A stretch of DNA of 43,102 nt from NCBI GenBank assembly GCA_009693105.1, contig SHXV01000007.1, positions 1 through 43,102 of the forward strand. The letters run 5' to 3'. This document shows positions 23,975-32,044 of this stretch, one piece after another. The notes under the pieces were generated by a model. That model saw only the letters and a program-made list of their open reading frames with translations, had not been told where the DNA came from and made no database searches. Source of the DNA: Dehalococcoidia bacterium. GTDB lineage: Bacteria > Chloroflexota > Dehalococcoidia > SHXV01. The position numbers were made by a program, and so were the translations under genes. Numbering within the stretch: the stretch's first letter is position 1; each line of letters opens with the position of its first letter.

Positions 23975-25032
23975 CAGCCGGCGACCGCCCCCTGGGAAGC
24001 CGGCACGGGAAGCGCGGGGGCCAGCGGGTGGCCGACGGCGTTCCCGACGCGCGTGACGTTCGCCATCAACTTCGCGAAGTTCTCAAACGTGAGGGACTGA
24101 GCGCCATCGGAGAGCGCGTGTTCCGGGCTGGGGTGCACCTCGATGATGAGGCCGTCCGCGCCCGCCGCGATCGAAGCCATCGCCATCGGCTCCACCAGCT
24201 TCCACTTGCCCGTGCCATGGCTCGGGTCCGAGACGATAGGGAGATGGCTTAACTCCTTCACCATTGGGATGGCGCTCAGGTCCATCGTGTTCCGGGTAGC
24301 GGTCTCAAAGGTGCGGATACCGCGCTCGCAGAGGATCACCTGGCGGTTGCCCCGCGCAAGGATGTACTCCGCGCAAAGAAGCCACTCCTCGATCTCCCCG
24401 GCAAGCCCCCGCTTGAGCATGATCGGCTTGCCCGTGTCCGCCGCTTCCTCCAGCAGGTAGAAGTTCTGCATATTGCGCGCGCCTATCTGGAGAATATCGG
24501 TGTAGCGGGCGACCAGTTCAACGTCCCGGATCGTCATCACTTCCGTGATCACCGGCATACCGGTCTCCGCCCGCGCCGTGGCCAGGTGGCGAAGCCCCTC
24601 CTCGCCCAGGCCGCGGAAGCTGTAGGGGGACGTACGCGGCTTGAAGGCGCCGCCGCGCAGGATGTGCGCGCCCGCCGCCTTCACCGCCCGCGCGGTCTGC
24701 ACCATCTGATCTTCGTTTTCAATGGAGCACGGCCCCGCCATCACCACGATGCTGCCATCGCCGATCTTCACCCCGTTGACATCGATGATCGTAGAGTTCT
24801 GGCGGAACTCCCGGGATGCCAGCTTGTAGGGGCGGCTGATCTTCACCGTATGGTCGACGCCGGGCAGCGTCTCCAGCATCGTCCCCAGTTCCGGGAAGGT
24901 CTTGCCGACCACCCCGATGATGCTCCGCTCCACGCCCGCCGTGATTTCTCCGGACAGCCCTACCTCGCCCAGACGCTCAAGCACCTGGTCAATGTCCTGC
25001 TGCGTGGAGCCGACTTTCATTACTACGATCAT
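23974..25032 (-). CDS. aroF: 3-deoxy-7-phosphoheptulonate synthase (type I-beta)
   Basis: First step of the shikimate pathway: PEP + erythrose-4-phosphate to DAHP. Residues ~1-70 form the small ferredoxin-like regulatory domain typical of the AroF/Thermotoga type ([20 protein letters not shown]). The barrel follows, with [71 protein letters not shown] and [15 protein letters not shown]. The ATG at 25032 gives the family N-terminus. It lies 28 bases after aroH and overlaps scpA. Placing the aro genes behind trp puts flux into chorismate under the same tRNA-Trp sensor. Confidence 0.95.
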   Translation of the reverse strand: MIVVMKVGSTQQDIDQVLERLGEVGLSGEITAGVERSIIGVVGKTFPELGTMLETLPGVDHTVKISRPYKLASREFRQNSTIIDVNGVKIGDGSIVVMAGPCSIENEDQMVQTARAVKAAGAHILRGGAFKPRTSPYSFRGLGEEGLRHLATARAETGMPVITEVMTIRDVELVARYTDILQIGARNMQNFYLLEEAADTGKPIMLKRGLAGEIEEWLLCAEYILARGNRQVILCERGIRTFETATRNTMDLSAIPMVKELSHLPIVSDPSHGTGKWKLVEPMAMASIAAGADGLIIEVHPSPEHALSDGAQSLTFENFAKLMANVTRVGNAVGHPLAPALPVPASQGAVAG

Positions 25033-25060
25033 GTTCTCTCCGTTCCTCCGGGTTCCGCGG

Positions 25061-25474
25061 TCAGCGCCCTGCGCTTGTCTTGGCGGGCGCCGCTTCCGCC
25101 GCAGCGACGAGATCGGGCCGGAGCGCTTTCGCGCCCCGCAGGTAGATATGCCTGATCTCATCCGCGCGCTTCGCCGTATTCACATGCATCAGTACGCGGA
25201 GGCACCGTTGCAGGCTGCCGGGAACGGCCATCTCCTGCGCCCCCATGAGGGCCACGCCGGTCCAGCCGATCTGCCGCGCCGCCAGCGCCGGGAACTCCGC
25301 CGTCAGATCCGGCGTAGTGGTGAAGAAGGCGCTGGCGATCTCCCCCACCTCAACCTCATTCGCTTCCACGATGGCGTTGAGCATCTCAATCGTCGCCGCG
25401 ATGATCGCCTCACGGCTGTCCGCTTCGACGGTCGTCGCACCCCGTATGCCCCGGCAGCGGATCGCGTTGCTCAC
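25061..25474 (-). CDS. aroH: Chorismate mutase, AroH class
   Basis: Monofunctional chorismate mutase (chorismate to prephenate) of the trimeric AroH fold, 137 residues. Conserved: [16 protein letters not shown] (Arg in the active site), [40 protein letters not shown] (catalytic Cys/Arg) and [16 protein letters not shown]. The start is GTG 25474 with AAGGGA upstream. It is six bases from the trpA stop. It makes prephenate for Phe/Tyr, although the operon sensor reads Trp-tRNA. Confidence 0.93.
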   Translation of the reverse strand: MSNAIRCRGIRGATTVEADSREAIIAATIEMLNAIVEANEVEVGEIASAFFTTTPDLTAEFPALAARQIGWTGVALMGAQEMAVPGSLQRCLRVLMHVNTAKRADEIRHIYLRGAKALRPDLVAAAEAAPAKTSAGR

Positions 25475-25480
25475 TTTCCC

Positions 25481-26302
25481 TTACCCCTGGACATGGGCGC
25501 TTTCACGGCCGGTAACCTGTTCCACATACGCCCTTACCCTCGCATACCGTTCCGCTGGCGGCGCATCCGCCAGGATTCGAACGATGGCGCTCCCGATAAC
25601 GGCGGCATCGGAGTAGCGCCCCACCGCCTCCACGTGTTCCCGCCGGGAGATGCCGAACCCCACGGCTGTGGGAAGCCCGGCGTGCCGGCAAACCCGCCTC
25701 ACAAACGCCTCAAGGTCCGCTGGCAACTGCTCGCGGACCCCGGTCACTCCCCGCACACTCACGCAGTAGACGAACCCTGAGCCCGACTGTCCGGCCAGCT
25801 TCAGCCGCTCATCGCTGCTGGTCGGCGCCACCAGCGGGATGAAGTCCAGCCCCGCAGCGGCACATGCGGCCCGCGTTTCGCCCGCTTCTTCCGGCGGCAG
25901 GTCGACCACGATCAGGCCGTCTATCCCCGCCTCCGCGGCATCCCGCGTGAATCGCGTTACCCCGTAGGCCAGCAACGGGTTGTAGTATCCCATGAGGACA
26001 AGGGGCGTCGCAACATTGTTATGCCGAATCTCGCGCACTATGTCAAGACACAGCTTCGGCGTGACCCCCTGTTCCAGCGCCGCGTGGCTGGAAAGCTGGA
26101 TCACCGGCCCCTCCGCCAGCGGATCGCTGAACGGGACGCCCAGCTCGACGATGTCCGCCCCGCCATCGACCAGCGCCCGGACGATTTCCGGCGTGGCGGT
26201 CCGCTCCGGGTATCCCGCGGTCACGAACGTGATCAGGCCGGTCCGCCCCTCCGCCTTGAGCCGGGCGAACGTTGCCGTGATCCGGCCTTTGCCCGCGGGC
26301 AC
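25481..26302 (-). CDS. trpA: Tryptophan synthase alpha subunit
   Basis: Cleaves indole-3-glycerol phosphate to indole, which is channelled to TrpB. The 273-residue barrel contains GLITFVTAGYP, the catalytic-Glu segment IVELGVPFSDPLAEGP, LVLMGYYNPLLAYG, GLIVVDLPPEEA, FIPLVAPTSSDERL, CVSVRGVTGVR and VGFGISRREHV. The residue equivalent to catalytic Asp60 of the Salmonella enzyme is Glu here (PLAEGP instead of PLADGP), a conservative change. The start is GTG 26302, only two bases after the stop of the J-domain/CPBP gene, so translation is probably coupled to it. Confidence 0.95.
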   Translation of the reverse strand: MPAGKGRITATFARLKAEGRTGLITFVTAGYPERTATPEIVRALVDGGADIVELGVPFSDPLAEGPVIQLSSHAALEQGVTPKLCLDIVREIRHNNVATPLVLMGYYNPLLAYGVTRFTRDAAEAGIDGLIVVDLPPEEAGETRAACAAAGLDFIPLVAPTSSDERLKLAGQSGSGFVYCVSVRGVTGVREQLPADLEAFVRRVCRHAGLPTAVGFGISRREHVEAVGRYSDAAVIGSAIVRILADAPPAERYARVRAYVEQVTGRESAHVQG

Positions 26303-26304
26303 GG

Positions 26305-27633
26305 CTACGCCCCGTCCGCAAGCAGGGTGACGAGGAAGCTCGCCAGGTTAAACGTGAAATGCATCGCTACCGCCGTCCACAGGCTGTTTGTCCGATAGTA
26401 TAACCACGCCAGCACCACGCCGACGAGAGCAAAGGGAATGACGCTCCCGGGATCCCAGTGCGCGACGGAAAACAGGGCGCTGCTCACGCCCGCCGCCGGC
26501 CAGAACCCCCCGCGGGTAAGCCCGGCAAACACAAAGCCGCGGAAGAACGCCTCTTCCAGCAAGGGGGCGGCCACCACGCTGATCGCGCCCGCGGCGATGA
26601 TCGTGGCCACGCTATCGAACACGTCCTCCCCCAGGGTGCTCTCCGGGAGGAGTCGATCCGCCCCCAGCGCCTCAATAGCGATGCCATAGACGATAAGGAT
26701 CGCCCACGCGCTGAGCACCCCCACCAGCGCGTAGCGAAGCTCTCGCCGCCCTAGCTGGCGTAACCCGAAGCCACGCCGCCAGCCTAGGCCGTGCCGGCGC
26801 AGCGCCAGCCGGTACGCCAGCAGGACCACCGCCGCATCGGCGATAGCGGTGGCGACAAGCCCGGTAAGGAGCACGCTGTTATCGGCCGGGTTCCCGCCCT
26901 CCACAAGATAGAGGACGCCGCTGCTAATCAGGAGAACGGCCACGATAGTGGCAAACGCCAGCGCGATGCCAAGAGCGACGGCGCGCGGGCCCCACGGGGT
27001 GCGATGCGGCGGCATCCCGATCATGCGCGGCTCCCGGACCGGTCGCTGCTGCCAGCGCCGGCGGCGAATGTGCGGGCGGGGGATGCCGGGCAGCCGCAGG
27101 TGCCAAAGCGGCAGCACCGGCAGCGCCGGGAGAGCCGGCCACTCCATCGAGGGGAGAGCGCGCGGCCACGCCCAGGGCCGGCGGAAGCAGACGCGCAGTG
27201 GCCAGCGCCATTCTTGGCGAGGGCGAGGGCGCGGGGGGCGTGGGCGCGGCGCGGGGGGCGGGACCGCCGCAGCCCACGGGGGGGCGGGGGCGGGCGGTGG
27301 CGATTGCGCCAGATGCCCATCGTGCCGGAGGTCATCGATGTCCAGAACGCCGGCGGGCCGCGGACGGGGAGGCCGCCAGGTCACCATTTGCAGCAGGTGC
27401 AAGGTACGCTGCCGGTCGTATTGCAGCCGCCGGCTCGCGTCGTTCAGCGCCTGCCACGCCTCGTTGATCTCCGGGATGCGGCGGGTTGCCTGAACCAACC
27501 GCTCCTTGCCCTGAGCGGTCCAGCGGTCCGGATGGTGCTGTTCGATCAGCGCGCGCCAGGCGGAGCGCAGTTCTTCCGCGCTCGCCGGTGGCTCTACGCC
27601 CAGTACGGCGTAATAGTCCTTCTTCGGATCCAT
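26305..27633 (-). CDS. J-domain protein fused to CPBP intramembrane metalloprotease
   Basis: A 442-residue fusion. Residues ~5-75 are a DnaJ J-domain (DYYAVLGVEPPASAEELRSA, with HPD at 34-36), which in known proteins stimulates Hsp70 ATPase. Residues ~84-215 are a Pro/Arg/Trp-rich low-complexity linker with no DnaJ-type G/F or zinc region. Residues ~220-442 are a polytopic CPBP (CAAX/Rce1-like, ABI) domain with all three motifs: EEAFFRG (~360), FSVAH (~388-392) and HFTFN (~425-429). It lies between trpB and trpA, 29 and 2 bases away. Start ATG 27633 with GAGGG upstream. A chaperone-guided membrane protease is an inference; no tryptophan-pathway role is evident. Confidence 0.85.
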   Translation of the reverse strand: MDPKKDYYAVLGVEPPASAEELRSAWRALIEQHHPDRWTAQGKERLVQATRRIPEINEAWQALNDASRRLQYDRQRTLHLLQMVTWRPPRPRPAGVLDIDDLRHDGHLAQSPPPAPAPPWAAAVPPPAPRPRPPRPRPRQEWRWPLRVCFRRPWAWPRALPSMEWPALPALPVLPLWHLRLPGIPRPHIRRRRWQQRPVREPRMIGMPPHRTPWGPRAVALGIALAFATIVAVLLISSGVLYLVEGGNPADNSVLLTGLVATAIADAAVVLLAYRLALRRHGLGWRRGFGLRQLGRRELRYALVGVLSAWAILIVYGIAIEALGADRLLPESTLGEDVFDSVATIIAAGAISVVAAPLLEEAFFRGFVFAGLTRGGFWPAAGVSSALFSVAHWDPGSVIPFALVGVVLAWLYYRTNSLWTAVAMHFTFNLASFLVTLLADGA

Positions 27634-27641
27634 GCGCCCTC

Positions 27642-27664
27642 AGGAGTGCCAGTTGCGCACTCCT
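27642..27664 (-). other. Hairpin at the trpB / J-domain gene junction
   Basis: AGGAGTGC and GCACTCCT form a perfect 8-bp stem with a seven-base loop. It overlaps the trpB stop codon and lies just before the ribosome site of the next gene. No T-run follows on the transcribed strand, so it is more likely an mRNA-processing or translation-tuning hairpin than a terminator. Confidence 0.5.
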
Positions 27665-28880
27665 AATGACGATCATCGACAGCTTTAGCTGAATCGGCCA
27701 ACCCCAGGGCGGCGATCACGGTGTTCATATCTTTATCGCCCCGGCCGGAGAGGTTGACCAGAAGCGTCTTCCCCTCCTCCATCTCCCCCGCCATGCGGGC
27801 GGCGTAGGCCACGGCGTGCGCGGACTCCAACGCCGGGACGATGCCCTCCGTCTCGCAGAGGAGGCGAAAGCCGGCCAGCGCCTCCGCATCGGTCACGGCG
27901 ACGTACTCCGCCCGCCCGCTGTCCTTCAGGTAGCTGTGCTCCGGGCCGACACCGGGGTAATCGAGCCCGGCAGAAATGCTTTCCGTCTCCTCCACCTGCC
28001 CGAACGCATCCTGGAGCAGGTATGACTTCGCGCCGTGCAGCACCCCAGGCGTCCCGGAGAGCAGGCTGGCCGCGCCGTGGCCGTCGCCCTTCCCCGCCGC
28101 CTCTACCCCCACCAGCCTGACCGCGGCGTCATCGAGAAAGGCGCTGAACATGCCGATGGCGTTGCTGCCGCCGCCCACACAGGCGACGACGACATCGGGC
28201 AAGCGCCCGTCCCGCTCCAGCATCTGGGCGCGCGCCTCCCGGCCGATCACGGACTGGAAGTCCCGGACGATGCGCGGATACGGGTGCGGCCCCACGGCGC
28301 TGCCCAGCAGATAGTGACTGCTCTCCACGTTGGTCACCCAGTCCCGGATCGCCTCGTTGATCGCGTCCTTCAGTGTGCGGCTGCCGCTGTCCACGGGCCG
28401 AACTTCGGCGCCCAGCAGCCGCATGCGGTAGACATTCAGGCTCTGCCGCCGGATGTCCTCCGTCCCCATGTAGACCACGCACTCCAACCCCAGCATCGCA
28501 CAGACGCTGGCCGTGGCGACGCCGTGCTGCCCCGCGCCCGTCTCCGCGATGATGCGGCGCTTGCCCAGCCGCTTCGCCAGCAGCCCCTGGCCCAGGGCGT
28601 TGTTGATCTTGTGGGCACCCGTGTGCGCCAAGTCTTCCCGCTTGAGGTAGATACGCGCCCTCCCGCTGCGCTCGCTCAGGTTGGCCGCGTAAGTGATGGG
28701 TGTCGGGCGGCCGACGTAGTCGCGGTTGAGCCGCTCCAACTCCGCCCCGAACGTGGGATCGAGGCGGACCTCCTCGTAGGCGGCGGTCAGCTCCTCCAGG
28801 GCGCTCATCAGCGTCTCCGGAACGTAGCGGCCGCCGTAATCGCCGAAATAGCCCCGCTCGTCCGGCAGAATCGTCGTCAT
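27663..28880 (-). CDS. trpB: Tryptophan synthase beta subunit
   Basis: PLP enzyme condensing indole with serine, 405 residues. The N-terminal [20 protein letters not shown], the PLP-lysine motif [30 protein letters not shown], the phosphate-binding [12 protein letters not shown] and [11 protein letters not shown] are all intact. It is the classical TrpB1 type. Start ATG 28880; GAGAGAGG lies upstream. A REP-like palindrome occupies the 40-base gap to the preceding trpF-RAYT fusion. Confidence 0.97.
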   Translation of the reverse strand: MTTILPDERGYFGDYGGRYVPETLMSALEELTAAYEEVRLDPTFGAELERLNRDYVGRPTPITYAANLSERSGRARIYLKREDLAHTGAHKINNALGQGLLAKRLGKRRIIAETGAGQHGVATASVCAMLGLECVVYMGTEDIRRQSLNVYRMRLLGAEVRPVDSGSRTLKDAINEAIRDWVTNVESSHYLLGSAVGPHPYPRIVRDFQSVIGREARAQMLERDGRLPDVVVACVGGGSNAIGMFSAFLDDAAVRLVGVEAAGKGDGHGAASLLSGTPGVLHGAKSYLLQDAFGQVEETESISAGLDYPGVGPEHSYLKDSGRAEYVAVTDAEALAGFRLLCETEGIVPALESAHAVAYAARMAGEMEEGKTLLVNLSGRGDKDMNTVIAALGLADSAKAVDDRH

Positions 28881-28910
28881 TGATCGATACCTCTCTCCCC
28901 TCGTCCGTAG

Positions 28911-28932
28911 GGACAGGCCTTCAGGCCTGTCC
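28911..28932. repeat. REP-like palindrome 1
   Basis: GGACAGGCCT and its reverse complement are separated by TC, with GTAG directly 5' (28907-28910). A GTAG-type tetranucleotide at the foot of the hairpin is the known signature of REPs linked to RAYT transposases. The stop codon of the trpF-RAYT fusion (28921-28923) lies inside it. Confidence 0.85.
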
Positions 28933-29379
28933 TAACCGCTCCGGTGGGCCCATAAACGGATATTGTTCCCGAGTACTGGTAAGCCCTGCGTTCACCGGAT
29001 TATTCCAGATGTAGTCGGCGGCGACCCTGATATCCTCATCTCGCCTCAAGACATGGTCGTAGTAACTTCGCTGCCACAGTGGTCGACCGAACCGGCGCCG
29101 AAATCTATATCCCGTCCCCTGCTTGAACTGCTTCATAAAGGCTGGGAGTGAAGAGCCGTCGCTCCCCTTCACCAGCAGGTGCAGATGACTCGGCATAAAA
29201 CAGTAGGCCAGCACATCGAAGCCGTGCTTGGCGGATATCGTTCCTAATAACTGGGTACAGTCGTCGACAAACGAGGCCATGCGAAAGTCATCTCGGGCAG
29301 CCGTGCTGATGGTCAGGCTATAGACGTACGGGCCGAGATAGTCGAAATTGGACAGTCGCGGCGAAGAGCGACGCGGGTT
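28921..29379 (-). mobile_element. RAYT (Y1 transposase) portion of the trpF fusion
   Basis: The transposase-like moiety with its associated REP palindromes at 28911-28932, 29383-29404, 29437-29458 and 29485-29506. RAYTs are IS200-related but usually single-copy and domesticated. No IS200-type left/right ends or target duplication were recognised beyond the palindromes. Confidence 0.75.
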
Positions 29380-30177
29380 GAAGGACAGACCTGAAGGTCT
29401 GTCCGTACGGTCTACTGTCCTTTCACCGCCCTGCAGGGACAGGCCTTCAGGCCTGTCCCTCTGCCCTGTGGCCTTAACTTGTACGGACAGGCCTAAAGGC
29501 CTGTCCGCCTGCCTTACGGCCGCGACGAAGGCACGAATCTTTTCGTGGTCCTTGGCCCCGTCCGTCTCCACGCCGCCGCTCACATCCACCCCCCACGGCC
29601 GCACGGCGGCGATCGCCTCCGCCACGTCCTCCGCCGTTAGCCCTCCCGCCAGCATCGACGGTCGTGCTGCAGCGTAGCGGGCGGCGGCGGCGGCATCGAC
29701 CCGCTCCCCCGTGCCGCCAAGCTTCGTCGCGTGGCTCGCCTCCAGCAGCGGCAGCATCGTCAGCGGAAGCGCATCCGGGTCGTCCCCCTCGTCCGGCCGC
29801 ACCGCCACGATGAGCGGCCAGCCGTCCAGCGCCACCGCCTGCGCTAACGCGCTGCGGCCGGAAAGCTGGATCGCGTCCAGCCCGATGCTCCGGGCGGCCT
29901 GCGCGATCTCCTCCCCCGCCTCCTCGCCGAACACGCCGACGACGAGCGGCCGGCGCGCCGTCAGCGCCAACTCGAACCACTCCGCGCCGGAAGGGGGGAT
30001 GACCGACATCATAGCCGGCCGCTCCCCCAGCTCCGCGACGATGGCGCGCGCCATCTCCGGGCCGGCGCGACGGCGGGACTGCGTCAGCACCATACCGATG
30101 AAGTCTGCGCCCGCGTCCGCCGCCGCGCGAGCGGCCTCTATGGTTCGAACACCGCAAATCTTGATCCGAACGCTCAT
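28921..30177 (-). CDS. trpF: Phosphoribosylanthranilate isomerase fused to a REP-associated tyrosine transposase
   Basis: 418 continuous codons. Residues 1-224 are TrpF (phosphoribosylanthranilate isomerase): catalytic Cys in [18 protein letters not shown], and catalytic Asp in GVDVSGGVE. Residues 225-266 are a linker made by three REP-like palindromes, each read as DRPxGLS. Residues ~267-418 are a Y1/[23 protein letters not shown] opening, HLH metal motif at 331-333 (MPSHLHLLV), [18 protein letters not shown], and the likely nucleophile Tyr389 in [13 protein letters not shown]. No ATG, GTG or TTG lies between TrpF and the transposase fold, so the latter can be made only as a fusion unless CTG is used. 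The start overlaps trpC (ATGA). Bifunctionality is untested. Confidence 0.9.
   Translation of the reverse strand: MSVRIKICGVRTIEAARAAADAGADFIGMVLTQSRRRAGPEMARAIVAELGERPAMMSVIPPSGAEWFELALTARRPLVVGVFGEEAGEEIAQAARSIGLDAIQLSGRSALAQAVALDGWPLIVAVRPDEGDDPDALPLTMLPLLEASHATKLGGTGERVDAAAAARYAAARPSMLAGGLTAEDVAEAIAAVRPWGVDVSGGVETDGAKDHEKIRAFVAAVRQADRPLGLSVQVKATGQRDRPEGLSLQGGERTVDRTDRPSGLSFNPRRSSPRLSNFDYLGPYVYSLTISTAARDDFRMASFVDDCTQLLGTISAKHGFDVLAYCFMPSHLHLLVKGSDGSSLPAFMKQFKQGTGYRFRRRFGRPLWQRSYYDHVLRRDEDIRVAADYIWNNPVNAGLTSTREQYPFMGPPERLGQA
29383..29404. repeat. REP-like palindrome 2 (within trpF-RAYT)
   Basis: GGACAGACCT / AGGTCTGTCC around GA, flanked by GTAC when read on the minus strand. It encodes residues ~258-265 (DRPSGLS) of the fusion. 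Confidence 0.85.
29437..29458. repeat. REP-like palindrome 3 (within trpF-RAYT)
   Basis: GGACAGGCCT / AGGCCTGTCC around TC, preceded by GCAG (with one extra G). It encodes DRPEGLS (residues 241-247). It is identical in core to palindrome 1. Confidence 0.85.
29485..29506. repeat. REP-like palindrome 4 (within trpF-RAYT)
   Basis: GGACAGGCCT / AGGCCTGTCC around AA, preceded by GTAC on the plus strand. It encodes DRPLGLS (residues 225-231), exactly where TrpF homology ends. It is in inverted orientation to palindrome 2, as in bipartite REP elements. Confidence 0.85.
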
Positions 30178-31019
30178 CGCCCGTGCAGCTCCTTCATCTT
30201 CGCCACCACATCGCCCGCCGTCACCAGCGCTTCCCCCACCAGGATGACGTCCGCCCCGGCGGCGGCGACACGCGCCACATCGGCGGCGGTGCGGATGCCG
30301 CTCTCCGCCACCAGCAGGCAGTGCTCCGGCACGAACTTCGCCAGCCGCTCCGTCGTGCCCAGGTCCTCCTGGAACGTGCGCAGGTCGCGGTTGTTCACGC
30401 CGATGACTGTCGCGCCCGCGTTCACGGCCTTCGCCATCTCGTCCTCGTCGTGCACCTCCACCAGCGTGCCCATGCCCAGCGCCTCCGCCTCCGCCAGCAG
30501 ATCGTAGAGCTGCTCACCATCCAGCAGCGCCGCGATGAGCAGGATGGCGTCCGCCCCGAAGGCGCGCGCCTCCTCCACGTGGTAGGAGTCGAAGAGGAAA
30601 TCCTTGCGCAAAAGCGGCGGCCGCCCGTGAGAGAACTCGCCGTCCAGCCCCACGCGAATGTCGTGCAGCATGCCGATGCTGCCCTGGAAGTGCTTTTCCT
30701 CCGTCACCACGGAGATGGCGTTCGCGCCGCTGAGGGTGTAGTCGCTGGCCAGGTGAACCGGGTCCATGCCCTCCGGCATGAGCCTGCCCTTCGATGGCGA
30801 AGCGCGCTTCACCTCCGCGATCACGGCGACACGGCCACCCTGGGGCAGTCCCGTGGAGCCGCCGCGCAGCGCACCCTCGAAGTCGAGGGCGGACGGCTCC
30901 GCCCGCATCCGCTCCCGCAGCTCCTCGAGGGGGCGCTCACGGCGCAGCCGCTCCAGCTCCTCGCGCTTGTCGGCGATGATGCGATCGAGATAGGTGCCGG
31001 TGGAGCGTGGACCTGTCAT
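30174..31019 (-). CDS. trpC: Indole-3-glycerol phosphate synthase
   Basis: Ring-closing step of tryptophan synthesis, a 281-residue barrel. It shows TYLDRIIADKREELERLRRE at the N-terminus, VIAEVKRASPSKGRL (catalytic Lys), ANAISVVTEEKHFQGS, LLRKDFLFDSYHVEEARAFG, GVNNRDLRTFQ and VAESGIRTAADV. The ATG at 31019 overlaps the trpD stop (ATGA), and its own TGA overlaps the trpF ATG, so trpD-C-F are tightly coupled. Confidence 0.96.
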   Translation of the reverse strand: MTGPRSTGTYLDRIIADKREELERLRRERPLEELRERMRAEPSALDFEGALRGGSTGLPQGGRVAVIAEVKRASPSKGRLMPEGMDPVHLASDYTLSGANAISVVTEEKHFQGSIGMLHDIRVGLDGEFSHGRPPLLRKDFLFDSYHVEEARAFGADAILLIAALLDGEQLYDLLAEAEALGMGTLVEVHDEDEMAKAVNAGATVIGVNNRDLRTFQEDLGTTERLAKFVPEHCLLVAESGIRTAADVARVAAAGADVILVGEALVTAGDVVAKMKELHGR

Positions 31020-32032
31020 CGCCGGTTCGTGACCTCCACAAAGCGCTCCATCGCCCGCTGCGCCGCGCCCGAATCGAGCGCTTCCCGCGCCTTGCGCAGC
31101 CCCTCCGCCAGGTTGGGGGCGATGTCCGCCGCCAGCAGCGCCGCCGCCGCGTTCAGCAGCACGATGTCGCGCAGGGCGGCCGGTCCCCCTCCCGCCAGCA
31201 GCGCGCGCATGGCGCTGGCGTTGGCCGCCGCGTCTGCGCCCTTCAGCGCTTCCGGCGTGGCGACGGCCAGCCCGAGGTCGCCGGGGGTGATGCGATAGTG
31301 GCGCACCGCGCCATTCTGCAGCTCCCACACCAGTGTCCCCGCCGTCGTCGTCAGCTCATCCAGCCCGTCCTCGCCGTGGACGACGAGCGCGTGCTTCGAC
31401 CCCAGCCGTCGCAGCGTGTGGGCGATGCGCTCCCCCAGGTCCGGTGCCGGTACGCCGACGACCTGCGCCTTCGCGTGGGCGGGGTTAGTCAGCGGACCGA
31501 GGATGTTGAACACGGTGCGCACGCCAATCTCCCGGCGGGGCCCGGCGGCGTGCTTCATCGCCGGGTGGTACGCCGGGGCGAACATGAACCCCACGCCCGC
31601 CTCCGTGATCGCCCGCGCCACCTGCTCCGGTGACTGCTCCACCTTCGCCCCCAGCGCCTCCAGCACATCGGCGGAACCGGCCTTGCTGGAGAGGGCACGG
31701 TTGCCGTGCTTGGCCACCTTCGCCCCCGCCCCCGCCGCCACGAACGCCGCCGCCGTGGAGACGTTGAAGGAGCCGCTGCCGTCGCCGCCGGTGCCGCAGG
31801 TGTCGAGCAGCGGGCCGTCGTAGGGGACGCGCACGGCCATGTCCCGCATCACGCCCGCCATGCCTGCGATCTCGGCGTCTGTCTCCCCCTTCACCCGCAG
31901 GGCGATGAGGAACGCGCCGAGCTGCGCCTCCGTGGCGGTGCCGGTCATGATCTCCGTCATGACGTCGGCGGCCTCCTCCTCCGTCAGGTCGTGGCGGTCC
32001 AGCACCCGCGCGATCGCGTCACGTATGGTCAT
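31016..32032 (-). CDS. trpD: Anthranilate phosphoribosyltransferase
   Basis: Adds PRPP to anthranilate. The glycine-rich PRPP loop CGTGGDGSGSFNVST is present, along with KHGNRALSSKAGSADVLEALG, FMFAPAYHPAMKHAAGPRRE, FNILGPLTNPA, and the VVHGEDGLDELTTT signature. About 338 residues. The start at 32032 (MTIRDAIARVLDRHDLTEEE) is chosen over ATGs at 32041/32038 because AAGGG is then about eight bases upstream. It is followed by trpC with an ATGA overlap. Confidence 0.96.
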   Translation of the reverse strand: MTIRDAIARVLDRHDLTEEEAADVMTEIMTGTATEAQLGAFLIALRVKGETDAEIAGMAGVMRDMAVRVPYDGPLLDTCGTGGDGSGSFNVSTAAAFVAAGAGAKVAKHGNRALSSKAGSADVLEALGAKVEQSPEQVARAITEAGVGFMFAPAYHPAMKHAAGPRREIGVRTVFNILGPLTNPAHAKAQVVGVPAPDLGERIAHTLRRLGSKHALVVHGEDGLDELTTTAGTLVWELQNGAVRHYRITPGDLGLAVATPEALKGADAAANASAMRALLAGGGPAALRDIVLLNAAAALLAADIAPNLAEGLRKAREALDSGAAQRAMERFVEVTNRR

Positions 32033-32044
32033 TGTCATCATCCC

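Noticed and set aside
26791-27666. A 291-codon plus-strand frame opposite the J-domain/CPBP gene
   Set aside because: No recognisable motifs, Arg/Pro-rich shadow; the minus strand has the J-domain and CPBP motifs and operon spacing.
28921-29379. A complete IS200/IS605 insertion sequence
   Set aside because: No tnpB, no typical IS200 ends and no separate start codon. The domain and REP context fit a RAYT instead.
29474-30157. Alternative minus-strand frame overlapping trpF
   Set aside because: Gly/Arg-rich shadow translation without motifs, while the trpF frame retains catalytic residues.
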